Translations under genes and position numbers: made by a program | The notes under the pieces: model-generated | What the model saw: the letters and a program-made list of their open reading frames with translations, nothing else | Told to the model about the DNA's origin: nothing | Database searches by the model: none | Shown here: positions 46,705-59,200 of the stretch, piece after piece | Numbering within the stretch: position 1 is the first letter of the stretch | How the letters are laid out: the number at the start of each line of letters is the position of its first letter | NCBI GenBank assembly: GCA_025917655.1 | Contig: CP084612.1 | Location: 1-64,000 of the forward strand | From: Chlorella sorokiniana | Lineage: Eukaryota > Chlorophyta > Trebouxiophyceae > Chlorellales > Chlorellaceae | Length of the DNA: 64,000 nt | Direction of reading: 5' to 3'

Positions 46705-49700
46705 ATGCGCGCCCGCCTCGCCAGCCTCGCGGGGCACCTCGTTCTTGCCCTCCTCTTCTTTTTTGTACCCTTGATATTTGCTTTTTGGGCTGTATGGACG
46801 TCACGAGTGATCTCCCAGCGCCGCTTGAAGAAACTGCAGCGCAAGCAGAGCCTTTTCAAGCAGCAGCACACCAACCAGGGTGTGAGGTTTCTGAGAAATC
46901 TCGTGAGCTCAGGGTGAGGACGACATTCAGCAGGGGGCAACCAGCAGTCGCGCCCTGTCGGCCTTGGCAGCGGCTGAACCCATGCGTCCTTGCGGCGCCC
47001 TCACATTGGTCTGCATCCAGATGCCTGCATGATCACCCCCTATGCGTATTTGAATCGAAGCTACTGGTTGTGCTTGTGCCCGACCCTGAACCACCCCTGC
47101 TCCTGTGTGCCTCCTCCCTGCCTGCCGCAGCACCCACAGCACGCGGCACATCCAGGCCGTGTCCTCCTGGCACGACTGCACCTCATTCTTCACACGGCGC
47201 TTCCGTCGCTTTGCCAACGGAGTGGCTTGGGACATGGGTGCCTGGTGGCTTCTGGCCAAGCGGCACACGCAGCTGTACGAGCGTGAGAGGGTGAGAACCG
47301 AGCTTTGGGCTGTCTCCGCAACCAGGCTGCTTAAATCATGCCGGTACAGCGTGAGCTTTCCCAGTTGTGTGTGGAGGCAAAGGATCAGGGCCTAGCTGAT
47401 ACATGTGCAGATGTTTTGCGCCAAAGATCCAAGCCAACCTGTGCCCCACAGGAGGCTGCGGCGAAGCGCCGGCTGGATGCAGCGGCGCTGGAGCAACTGC
47501 CCACGGTGCTCCAAGGCGGCCGCACATTCTTCGACGAACTGCTCTGCGCGTCTCACCATGCCGAGGCTGCATGTAAGGGGTTGCGCATGGTTTAGATCAG
47601 GCATGCACCTGTTGCCAGACTGAGGGCCCCGTTGGCGTTGTGCAGCCATTCCCGTGCCGGCAGGCCACCAGCGGTTTTGATAATGAAAGTTATCAACGTC
47701 CGCCGTGTGCTTGGCCTGCAGATGGCTTCCATACACCCACCAGTAGCAGCGTGCTCTGGCAGATGCTGACGTGGCTGCCGCAGGTTGCGGGCGCGCGCTG
47801 TGGCCCTCCCGATTCGTGGGCCAGATGCAATCGGCACGCGTTCTGAGCATTGCAGGGCTGCAGGTGCGCAGACACCTTGCAGTTGCCTTGTGCATACGAG
47901 CGTGATAGAGCAGATGATGACAACAGCAGCCGCAGCTGCACGCCCGCATATAATGAAGTACTGCGTGTTGTTGTGCCAGTGCCTGCCGTTGCAGTGCTTC
48001 CAAGGTTGCCTCACCCATCATCTTTGCATTGCTGGCGTGTTGCATTCCTCACGCTTCAATGTCGTCAATTATGCAGGAGAGAGACATGCTGCATGTGGCA
48101 TATAGCAACAGCGTTTTCCAACCCTGCTTCTACGTCGCCTTGGACAGAAAGAACGAGTGCGTTGTCATTGCGACACGCGGAAGGTGCGCTGCCAGCGAGC
48201 ACGTCCCCGGCAGGCTGTGCTGTTTCTGCTCTGCTGGCTGCGGGGGCGGGGGAGGGGGTTCTAATAGTGGGAAGCCCGGGCGCCGTTTTTCACAGAGTAC
48301 GCATCAGGTGTTTTGGCCCTGCGGAACAGCGCAGAGGTCTTCATGCCCACACGGGGCGCGGTTTGAAGCTGCGATTTTGAATGCGCAGGCCTTGAAGCTC
48401 CCCTTCCTCATCATGCATGCAGCATCACCGTGTCAGACTGGTGGTCGGACTTGGCGGGCCGCCAGCTCCAGCTGGAGGCGGCTGGCGTGGTGGGGTATGC
48501 CCATGAAGGCACCTTGGCGGCAGCCCTGTACATGCTGGAGCGTGTCAAAGCGGTCCTCACGGAGGCGGCGGACCAGGTCCCAGGGTGGCCGGTGCTGGTC
48601 ACTGGCCACTCGCTAGGAGGTGAGCCGTTCAACGCCGTCTATTGAGCTGCAGTGTCAGCAAGGCTGACACGACCTTTGCTGGTCGAGCGGCGAGGCGGAT
48701 GAAACGGGGCAGTGTTAGAAACATGGCACGTGCTCCCTCTCGTCTGCAGGTGGCGTTGCAGCGCTGCTGGCCCTGCTGCTGAACAACAAGGAAAACCTGA
48801 CGCCCGGGCTGGGCCCCGTGCGGGCGTGGCCTTTGCCTCATCTGCCGTGGCCTGCCAGACACTTTCTGTTGCAGGCCGCAAATACGTCACTTCGCTGCTT
48901 GTGGGGTGAGCTGGCAATGGCTGCTCGAAGTTCACTGCGTCATTCCCACCTGATTGTTGGGACTGTCTCGATCTGCAGATCAGAACGTCCGCTGCTTGAC
49001 TTTCTGTTGTGGCGGATATTCATGCAGAGCGGATCTGGTCCCCAGGCTGGGGCAGTTCACCGCTGACTACATGCTGGCTGAGGCAGCGCGGCTCAGGTGG
49101 GATGCCTGTGGCCCTGCAAGGGTTTTGGGAACGGGGACATGTTGTTTTTCCTTCCCAAGGCGGCAACTTTCTTTTGCCCATCCCTTCGGCCTTCGGCACG
49201 GCCACTTCATGCTGATCCCTCCTCAACACGTTGCCGCTTTATCACCGCAGCGCGCTGCGCAAGGTTGGATCCATCCTGGGCAAGGGGGTGCAGAAGCTGA
49301 CCACTTGGGCGTACCGCAAGGAGCACGACATGCTGCACCGCACGCCTGTGCAGTTGTTCCCCGCTGGTGCGCTACCCGCCGGCTGTCCACGATTGCGTTA
49401 GTTGTTTATGTTGCACTGTTTGCTGTTTGATTCTGGCCCTGCTGTGGTGTGTTCGCCTCAACTTCTTCTGGGCTGCAAAGTGCATTTCACTGTTTGCTTC
49501 TTGGTTGCCGTGCAGGGCGCCTGCTGTGGTGCTTGCCGCCTGCAAGCCAAGCGGCCAGAGTTGCAGAGCCGCCGCTACTGGTGGAGTCAGAGTTGGCATC
49601 ATTCCGCTGTATTCTGCTGCACCTTGACATGATCAATCACCACGTGAGTGACTGCCTTGGCATGCATGGGCATTCAATGCAAAATCTTCAGTCGCCACCG

Positions 49701-49955
49701 CACTGTTGGCACCCTGCGAAAACTGGTGATGGAAGGACCGGATCACGTCCTGATCCATCCTTCTGCATCCCCGTGCAGCTCCCATCATTCCACTTTGGCG
49801 TCCTTCGCTTGCTGCTGGCTGCTAAGAATGCAGCGGGCGCTGAAAATGGGCATGATCGCAATTCTGATAATGTGCATGTTGAGCGAGGGAGCCCTGAAGC
49901 CCTGGTCTGCAATGCCAGCGGTGTTTGCAGCCTCTCACAAGAAATTGAGGGGTGA
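46705..49955 (+). CDS. Class-3 lipase, diacylglycerol-lipase-like, membrane-anchored
   Basis: Alpha/beta-hydrolase predicted to cut acylglycerols or related lipids at a membrane. The start MRARLASLAGH is followed by one hydrophobic span (LVLALLFFFVPLIFAFWAVW) and a basic stretch, a signal anchor. Exons carry SSWHDCTSFFTRRF and WWLLAKRHTQLYERE (about 47160-47285), LDAAALEQLPTVLQGGRTFF (47470-47530), MLHVAYSNSVFQPCFYVALD (about 48090-48150), VSDWWSDLAGRQL and WPVLVTGHSLGG (48430-48618, nucleophile serine in GHSLG), VAFASSAVACQTLSVAGRKY, then ADLVPRLGQFTADYM (about 49028-49070, probable catalytic aspartate). GHSLGG ends an exon and GVAALLALLLNNKE opens the next. One C appears missing near 48815. 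The last exon, ending EIEG at 49955, is tentative; some middle exons are unresolved. It is divergent from the lipopeptide synthetase. Confidence 0.78.
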
Positions 49956-50294
49956 TGCTGCAATGTCACCCTGCCTGCGTTGCTCCTGAGTGTCTAGCTG
50001 TTGGCACGTGATGTGATTTTGAGACGTCCAACCCCACTGCAGTGTCTGATATGTGTACACCTGTTACAATCGTGATTACAATCGTGATTGACCGGAATTT
50101 TGCTGCAATGTCTGAAGCCTGTGAATTTAGTACTTTTACTATCTGAAGAGGGTGAAAATGATTAGCGGCGGCTGAACAGACAGCAGAAATACAAAACAGG
50201 TTCACGCACATTTTGGAGGTCTGATGAAGCTTACCCGTCCGACCAGGGCAAAAAGCAGAAAAGCAACCATGTGAATGTGGACTGCTTGAACCAC
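49956..50294. other. Convergent intergenic region, 3' UTRs
   Basis: Lies between the ends of the plus-strand lipase and the minus-strand antiporter. It is AT-richer than its surroundings and carries no gene. It should hold the 3' ends of both transcripts. Confidence 0.6.
50064..50080 (-). terminator. Twin TGTAA polyadenylation signals for the antiporter gene
   Basis: Two TTACA pentamers on the plus strand (50064-50068 and 50076-50080), i.e. TGTAA on the gene strand, sit in a 12-base tandem repeat (TTACAATCGTGA) about 215-230 bases past the antiporter stop codon. TGTAA is the known chlorophyte signal. Confidence 0.55.
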
Positions 50295-53200
50295 TCATCG
50301 CGCACCATTGAACGATCGGCCAGACGTGTCGTGCCGCCGGCTGACCAGCTGCTCCAGTGGCAGCCGCAAAGTGCCATGGTCCGGGCCATCGCTGTTGCTT
50401 GGCACGTGCTCCCCAGCCGCACCAGGTCTGGTTGTGTCCCCGCCACCCTGGGATGTTGTGTGGCTGCGAGATGTGCTGTGCTGCCATGGCATCAGCCGCC
50501 TGCACATGATTGCAGGAACCATGACATAAGGGTATTAGTCCCAGGCAGGGGGCAACCAGTGGGAGGCAGAGCCAGCAGCCCCGTGGCAGGCGCGCTCACA
50601 TGAGGCCGGCAGCGGCTTGCGTGGCGGGTCCCGTGGCCTTCCAGGCAGAACGAGCCGCCGTTTTAACTCCTGCAGCGCGGCTGCCCACGCGCGCTGACAC
50701 ATCAGACCGCAAGTGGTGGCTGCCACTGCTGTTTGAGATGTCAACTGGGTGAGACTCCAGCTCCGAAGCCGCAGCCGCAGCCTCAGCCTCAGCCTCCCCA
50801 GCAGCAGCAGCGGCCGCCTCCTCAGCCGCCGTCTCTGCCTCACCCACGCCAGAGGGCACCTCCCCGCTGTCCGTCAGGCACACCAGCAGCAGGGCACCAC
50901 TGTCCCCTGCTCGCCAGAGCTGCTCAAGAACAGGGCGCGCACCCCCGCTGCAGCGGTAACGCGAATTCCAGAGCCATGGCAACAGGCAGGGGGCTGCTGG
51001 GGACGCCGCAGCAGCAGCAGCCTCAGCCACCCAAGCCTCCCTATCGGGCTCGCCGCCACTAGCAGCCCCCAAGCTGGCCCGGCGAAGTGCGCTGCTGCCG
51101 CGCGGCATGCTGAGACCGCTGGCTGCCAGTTCCATGCTGCTGCGCAGGCCTCCCGAAACTGAGGGGCTGTCAAGTGGCGAGCCGGAAGGTGAGCTGTCGT
51201 CTGAAGCCAGCGGCGGGCCCGCCGCCAGCAGCTGGCCCCGCAGCAGCACCACGTGTGTGGTTTGGCTGAAGTGAATGCCGGCAGGAAGCTCCAGGAGTGC
51301 ACCGGAGGGCAGGCCGCGCTTCAAGTCCGCCAGCACTGCATGGAAAGCAAACATGAGTACGAGGCACAGGGCATGCAGCATCTGCAGGTTTGCCCTTTTC
51401 AAAGGTTTGCCACTTCTCATAACAACTTTAAACCTGCATCAAACAGAGCCTCCTCACCTTCCACTGCGTACTGCGGCGCGCGCTGCTCAGCCGCCCGCAC
51501 CCGCTGCCGCATCGCCTTGCCGACAGCCTTGGCGGCGGAAGCTGCAGGCTTGGCGTGATCAACGCTGTCGCCTGCGGCAAGCGACTTCCTGGATAGCCGC
51601 GGCTCTTGCAGGCTCGTGCCAAGGCCGCTTTCGGCTGCCGCCCTGCCACCACTGCCCAAGCCAGGCAGGTCGGCGGCGCTGCCTTCATGGCCTGTGCCGT
51701 CAGACGGGTGAGGAGAGGTTGATGCGCGGTCGTCATACCCCGCTCCTGCCTGCAAACAGCATGCCAGGTCAGCAATGCAACAAGCTCATGCCCAAGCTGC
51801 AGTGCAAAAGCGTGCAGATGGTGCCCGCAGCGCACCTGCTCCTGCTGGTCGCCCGCACCCATCTCCTCAAACTCTTCCGTCGCAATTTGCTGCACAGGAA
51901 GCCACAGCGAACCGTTGTTTTAGGAATGCATTGACATGAACGTGGGGACGATGCCTTCAGCCGTGAAGACCAGCATGAAATGCGACCTGAGGGGAGGCCA
52001 ACGCAAGCATGCCCTTGGACATTACACTCAACGTGTCGGAAACAGAACTTGACAGGCAGCCCACCTGCATCAGCTGTGCCAGTTGGCCGCCAAAGCTCTT
52101 GGACGTGTGCAGTGCGCCTGGAACAGCAGTCTGGCGATGTAGCGCTGCTGCAGGGCCACTTGGCCGCAGCCCGGCGCCTCCTTGCTCCTCCTCAGCATCT
52201 TCGGCGCCTGCCCCAGAGCCACGCTTCTGCCGCGCCGACAGGCGGGCAAGAGAAGGAGTGGCGGCTGCAACGCGATCCCGCCGCTGCAACGTATTGCCTG
52301 CCGAGGCAGCTGGCCGCTGCAGCGTGGCACTTCGGGGCTGTCGCTGGCTGGCAAGCGGGCTGCTGGGTTGACCAGCATCAACCCTCCCGGAGCGACGCCG
52401 CAGCAACCGCTGCGCCCTGAAGCGACAGGCGGGTTGAATCGTTTCAGCCAGCCTTGCTACACAGCACATGCTTGATACCACACAGCAGCAGGCAAGCGTG
52501 CACTCACTTTGCAGCAGCAAGCTGCACAAGGTGGAGGTACATGGCATTCGTCACGTCTGCAAGCATCAAGGTCGACACAGTGGTTGAGCGGCAGCAAACG
52601 AAGGCCATCTCGCTCCCAAGTTGATTGTGTACTAACGTAACACGCATCCAAGCACTGCCAGCAGTGCTGCTCATGGATCGTGTGCAAGCCAACGCAGAGG
52701 CTCACCCTGCTCGCAGCTCTCGCACACATAGGCGGCCGCCAAGCGCAGCAGCTGCAGGCGCAGCAGGCTGGCGTCAGGGTCGTCGCCAGCCGCACGCTGC
52801 AGCACGTCCACAACGGCGCCCTGGGGCACGTGAAACAGCATGGGGCCCTTCCCCAAAGTGTTGCCCTCTGCCACCGCTGTCTCCTGTCCAGGCAGGCGCG
52901 TGCCTGCAAGTCAAACAAAGAACGCTGAAGGGCCAGGGGTGGTGCTGAAATGCCAGGCATGGCAATAGCTAATCCCCAATGTGAGCGCAACGGCTAGTAC
53001 CAGTAGTACAATGCCAGCCCGCAGTTTACCTGTAATTGCCAATAGCGAGCCGATCACCCCACCAATGCCCTGGAAATACTCCTGAAGAGATAGATAAAGC
53101 AAGGTGTAGCCCTCAAACTTCCTGATCACAGCAGCATAAACACCGATGTCCAGCGGTACCGCTGTCAAGCAGTCTGTGATACATGCCAGCAGCAGACTCC

Positions 53201-56200
53201 CAGGGGTGCCACCCACCTGCACCGTGCCGTCGGGCGTTGGTGTATGCGCCGCACCACCCCAGACAGGACCACGTAAGCGCCCGGGCCGGCTGCCAACCCG
53301 CTGAGGGAGGGCAGGTCGGAGGAAGACCAGAAGGCAGCCCCCGTCTTGTACTCTGCGCACGATACCCAGGGTATCGTGACGTAAAGGGCACCTCACAATA
53401 ACGTGATGAACGACGCACGACGACAAAGTCGCATGCAATGCTCAACAGTGGGAAGCAGCGGCAGGCCAGAGCAGCAGCAAAGGCCAAGCACGTCACCCAC
53501 CCTTGATGGTGCCGGCCCTGAGTATAGCGGCAAACATATGGTCGGGCAGCGCCTGCATGAAGGGCAGGCCACGCAGCACAGCGCGGGGGCGGGGCGGCTT
53601 CCACACGGGGCCTGCGCAGGGAGGGAAGAAAGGCGGGAACGCCGAGTGAGGTGGAGGCAAGCGGCCACAGCCCAGCCGCTGCAGCGGGCCTCCAACCTTT
53701 TGAAGCAGCGTGGCTGCCGAGCCCCACCGGTGATCTCCAGGTGGCGCATGCGCTTGTCCAAGGGGGCCACCATGTCGTCCTTCTCGCCCCCGTCCACCAT
53801 GCCTGCAGGGGCAGGGGTGCTCATGCAGGGTGTTTTTCAGCGCTGCAATCCCCATAGTAGACAGGATAAACCATGCACTGCAGATGTGCCACCCACCAGA
53901 GTCGTACAACTCCTGCACAAAGGTGAGCTGCTGGCGCAGCACAGCCATGGCGGCTCTGCAAAACGGGGGCAACGGGCAGACACCAAGGGGCAGGGTCATA
54001 GCTGAGCAATGGCAACACTGCGCAAGCCTGCAACTGTTTGAGTCATGCACTCGGAGATGCGGCAACTCAAGGACGTGGCCAGCCAGGCACCCACCGGTAA
54101 GACTGGATGGCCTGGAAGCGGTCGGGGGCCTCGATCTCGGTCGATGATGAAGCGGTACGCAGCATCCACCTCCCCCTCCACCTCCTGCTGCAGCGGCCAC
54201 GCATCGTCCGCCTGCTGCAGCCACTGGATCTGCAGAGGTGCGCAAGAGGAAAGGGCAGACTGGGCTGATGAGCATCGCTGACAAGGTGCAGCGGCCCAAA
54301 GGGATGAAAGCAGCACGCTGAACGTCAGCTGAGGTGCAGCACAGTGACAGCGCCGTGCCTGAGGCGAGTGGATCATGGCTAGGTAGTACTCGACAGCCAC
54401 CTCGCAAGACACCAGCATGCGCTGGCCCAGCAGGCGGCGCAGGAAGCCTGGAAGCAGGGGGGCAAAGCGCAGTGGGGGCAAAGCGGGGTAAGGAGGCCAA
54501 AAACGCGTGTCAGAGCTCAAGCAGGGTCTGGCTATTAAGATGTATCATGAATACTCGTGTGCATCAGAAATGCTGCAGGGTCTGATCTTGCATTGTGGAA
54601 AGCCACATCTGCATGAAGAGATCAGGGCAGAAGAGTAGCTGCCAGGCCCTTGCCTGACAGCTTCTTCACGGGCCAGGAGGTGGCGACTTGCAGCCAGCGG
54701 GGGCTTGCACGCCAGGAGCGCGCCACCAGCATCAGCGACTGAGCCATGACACGCGTCGACAGGTTCCCCTGCAGATCAGCGGAGGAAGGAGCCTTGGATT
54801 GAGTACATAGCGAATGTCAGAATCAAGAGAGCAACAAGGAGGGCGGATGCGGTTGTTGAAACAACAGCAAGCAGCGAGCAAAGCTGGTGACGCGGCGGCC
54901 GCTCACCGCCACCTCCTTTTCCAGCAGGCGCCACATGGACAGCGCGCCGTGCGTGCGCTCCGCGGCATGGTCGCAGGCGTACTCCAGAATGCGCAGGCCC
55001 TGCCGGGGGGCAGGACAGGCAGGTGCTGTAGGATGCTATGGGGGCAGCATCACAAGCACACACATGCAGCCAAATGCTGCTGTTCCTGCCTCTGAGCGCG
55101 CTCCCCGCAGACGCCGCATCGGTGCGAGCACAGTCGACAGGCGCAACAACGTTGGAGGAGGGAAGGCCTGCCAGCACAGGGAATATCGCCCACCTTGCTG
55201 GACAGCAGGCCCTCCATGCGCTTGGCGTGGAAGTAGCGCTTGATGCCCGCAATCAGGCGGCTGCGCATTTCCGCCAGCAGGCCCTTACTTAACCCGTTGC
55301 TGCTGCAAGTTGCACGATAGCAGTGCAAGGCATTCACACCAAGTCTTAATGGTAAGCCAAAGACGTGTCACTTGCTGCTGACCCCAAAACTGGCAATGAC
55401 AATGCAGTCGAGTCACAACCCTAGGAAACACTGGTGGCATGCGAATAGCTTGCCTGGCGCCAGGAGCAGCTGCAGTTGATGGCAGCGGGGCAAGCTCTTG
55501 AGGGCCAAAGTTACCGCCGCTTTCCATGATTGCACCGGCGCCGTGCACTGAAGAAACTCCAACTGAGCCAGCCTGCAAAGAAGCAAAGCTGCACACAGTC
55601 AGCAACCCATTCCCCCGGGGAACATATGCATGACACGCCCTGGGGTCCCAGGTTCAATGGGCTAACTGCAATCGGTCGTATGTCCCCCTCACCGAAGAGG
55701 CATGGGTGAAGCGGGCAAGTGCGGAAGGTGGTCGATTCAGGCCATCGTCACTTGCAGCACGAGGCAAAGGATTGATTGCGGGTGGACCAAAGGCCAGCCA
55801 TGGATTGGTTGGAGTGGAAGCCTGTGTGCCTGCCAGCGGCACCGGGACTGGACGGTGCTGCCACGACCTGTCTTGCCTGCGACAAAAGAATGGGTTGACG
55901 TGAGCAAGAAGCAGCAACACACCAGAGCGCAAAACGAACGATATTGCAAGGCTCAGGGCTGTTGGTTTGGGCACAGACGAGTTGCGTACCTTGTAGGACC
56001 AGAGGAGACGCTGCCATGCACAGCCCCAGCATCCAGCTGTGCGACAACGCCGGCCGCGCTGCTAGGCGAGTCTGCGGTGAAGGCCTGCTGCGCACGCTGC
56101 ATCGTGCGAGCCCGCTGCATGTGCAGCGACACTGACATGGGTGTTGGGGCGGGCTGCGCGGCAGCAACGCCTGGCGGCATCACCATATCGAACGCCCGCG

Positions 56201-59200
56201 GGCTTGAGCCCCTGCAGAAACGAACAGACAAGGAAACCAAAGTGCAGGTGTGGGCGATGGAACAAAGCCAAAAGGTCATGCCGCCCCAGCAACGAGCATG
56301 GACTGATGTTCGCAAACAAGCCAGGGCATGTGCTCCCATTCGCAGTGGCTGCACAGGGCAATCAGGCTCTCACTTGGACAGGGGCCGCTGGTGAGCCCGG
56401 GCGGCAGCGCCAAACACATCAGAACTGGAGGCAGGGCGCTGCAGCCTGCGGCCCAGCAGGTCACGCTGCGGGCGGCGGTGAGAGGGCCGGCAGGGCTGGT
56501 CAGGGCTGCCGGAGCCCCTTTGGCCTGAGCCAGCTGCCGCTGCAGCTCAGCAGCAAGGCTGGATCCTGCAATCACCAGGAATTGCTTTGCTGGTCAGCAT
56601 GTCATGCAATCAGCTCCACACGGAAGGTGCAAGGCACCGGCCGGCAACAAGCCGCAGGCTCCCACCAGCTGCCCCCGACACAGTGCGGTGGTACGCCTCC
56701 CAACCAGGCTTCAGCTGCGCTGTCCGCGGGGTTCGCATGCCGGGCCGGGGGCATGGCAAGCAGGCCTGCTGCAGCGGACGCTTGCTGGCTCAAGGGACCT
56801 GCAGCTCGTGCCAGCATGCCGTGGACTTCAGGTGATGAGCACGGGAGGAGGCAGGGCTTGCAAGGCGGCATTGCTGTCAGCACAGCAGGGACAGATGCAG
56901 CTGACCTTGATTGCCAGCCTGGGTTGAGGCATTTGGACCAATCGGCTGTGGCGAGGGCGCCTGCAGGACGTCTTTTGCACTGCTGAAGTTCCTCTGCAGG
57001 CTGGCAATTGTGTGATCGCTGGGAGGGCCCTCAAGAAGGGGTTGCTGACCTAGCTGCTCTGCAAGCCGGCGCTGCAAAGTGCGGCCCATAGATGCAGGCA
57101 CGGTTGAGTAGCTGGCGGCTGCATGCACCGGCTCTGCACCTAGTTCTGGCTGGATTTCGTCGTGCTGCTGCCGCTGCTCCTGCCCGGGTGTAGCGGCTGC
57201 CGCTTGCTCATGCCGCAGCTGCTGTGCCAGCTGTCGCCCCACCGCCGCAGGGACGCTGCTGTAATACCCCAGAGGCTGCAGGGTGTCCTCCCCGTCGCTA
57301 GGCTGCGTGGAAAGGCGGGGCTGCACCCCATCCCTGCTGCCCGAGGAATTCGCTGTGGATCCCTCAGCCGCAGGGGCCTTCATTGCCTCCCGCTTCAGCT
57401 GCTCAGCCATCTGGCGGCCAACGGCCGCTGGCATGCTGGAGTAATAAGCAGCATGGTATGCTGGACCCTCCGGGTCAGGAGCCACTCCAGCAGGGGGCCC
57501 TGCTCGGCGGTGCTCAGCTGTTGCAGCCGTTCACGCTTCAGCTGGGCAGCCAGCTGGCGCCCGCAGCCGCCGGCAGGCTGGAGTAGTAGGAGGGGGGCTG
57601 CGCTGCTCTCCATCTGCGGAGATGGGCGGGCACCCTGGTCCCAGGCGTCATCCTGCTGCAGGCCCTCCTTGATGGACTGCAGGCTGCCCACGCGGACAAA
57701 GCTGCCGCTGCTGCGTCCGCCACCGGCGGAAGGCTGTGCCTCGTCAGCTTGACTGCTGAACAGGGAGCCCAGAGTTGGCCGTGACTGCTGCTGTCTCAAC
57801 TGGCGTTGAAGCCTGATGAACGAGGCGTGCTCAGCCATAAGCGCGTCGTCAGCGTCTGCCGGTACAAGTGGGGGTGATGGGCGGGGAGGGGGGCTTGGGG
57901 GAAGACGGCGGATTCGTGCCCGCCTCCACTCATAACGTCCCCTGCAGGAAGAGCATCAAGGGCGCACTTCGCACCCGCGGATGGCACAGCTGTTGCGCTC
58001 AGGTGCGGCACCACCGTTTTGCATGCCGCACCGCGCAAGCCCAACTCGACGTCCCCCTTGCCACCCGCAATGTTGGCTGGTGGGGGAACTGGAGGCGGAG
58101 CTCCCTTCTCGTCTAGTTGCGACTGGCTAGGCTGCGCATATGTGCCCGCGCCGCCCTGGATGAAGGGGCACTCCTCCAGGGCCTCTTCCACCAGAGAGTC
58201 GGCGTCGCCGTCGTCGGCAAACAGGCTGCCGCGGGGGGCTGCTGCCCAGCGAGCGCCCGACGCGGCTGCTGCTGTCGCTGCTGTTGCCGGATGCGTCGCT
58301 TTCGTCCAGGTCTGCTACAGCAGAAGCGGAGGGACGGGGGGGAGGAGGGAGGGGAGTCAGGGCTAGACAATCAACCGAAAAGCAGCGGATCGGTGCCAGC
58401 CAGGCGAGCTGGTGCTGACCGAGCATGCTGCGCTGGGCATGTCGGTTGGCAGCTGGGCCAGAGGGCAGCAGTCAGCAGCGGCGCCCACCGCTGTCCGAGC
58501 TGCCGTCGGAGCTGAAGCCGGCGCCGCCCGCAAACGCGCGGCCGGCGGCGTTGTGCCGCCGGTGGCGCCGCCGCCGCGACCGCCCCGACCGCTCCTTGGT
58601 TGCGCTGGTTGTGCGGCCCAGGCCCGCAGCGGCGGAAGAGGCGCGGAAGAGGCCCATGGCGCGCCGCCGGCTGCGCTGGCTCACGTCTGTTTCGAAGCCT
58701 GCACCGCCGCCGCCGTCGGTTTCGCCGCCGCCGCCACCGCCGCCGGCCGCCACAAACGGCGCCAGGGGCGCCAGCAGGGCTTGCGTGACGGAATGGACGA
58801 TGGACTTGCGGGCGAGGGGGTGTCTGCGGCTGCAGCAAGGGAGGGGGCGCGGGAATGATGCTGACACACCGCAACCAGCCTCGCGAAAACGTTGGGCCCA
58901 TTAAAGCGCGTGAGTCGGGCGGCAGCTCAGCAACCCCAGCAGCAGGAGGCTCACCCTTGCCCTCGCCGCCGCCGCCGTCGCCACTGCCGCCGTTGTCGCC
59001 CTCCCGGGCGCCACCACCACCGTCACGCCACCAGCACCGGGAGGCGGCGGAGGCGGGTCGAACTTTCTGAGCGCCCGCTCACGTCCACATATTGCGCCAC
59101 CGCCTCCCAGTTGGCACCTGCAATTCAGGCAACAGCAAGGCCGTTGTAATGCAAACATAGCTAAATTTTATTACATTGGTGCATCAGAGATACTGGTTGG

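Noticed and set aside
50733-50820. GCAGCC-rich tract as a minisatellite
   Set aside because: It is in frame and encodes an Ala/Glu-rich stretch of the antiporter C-terminal region.
52911-53200. Hydrophobic open frame (AGIVLLVLAVALTLGISYC) as an extra membrane span of the antiporter
   Set aside because: It lies between two exons of the cyclic-nucleotide-binding-like region in AT-richer DNA and has no counterpart in SOS1 proteins; more likely intron.
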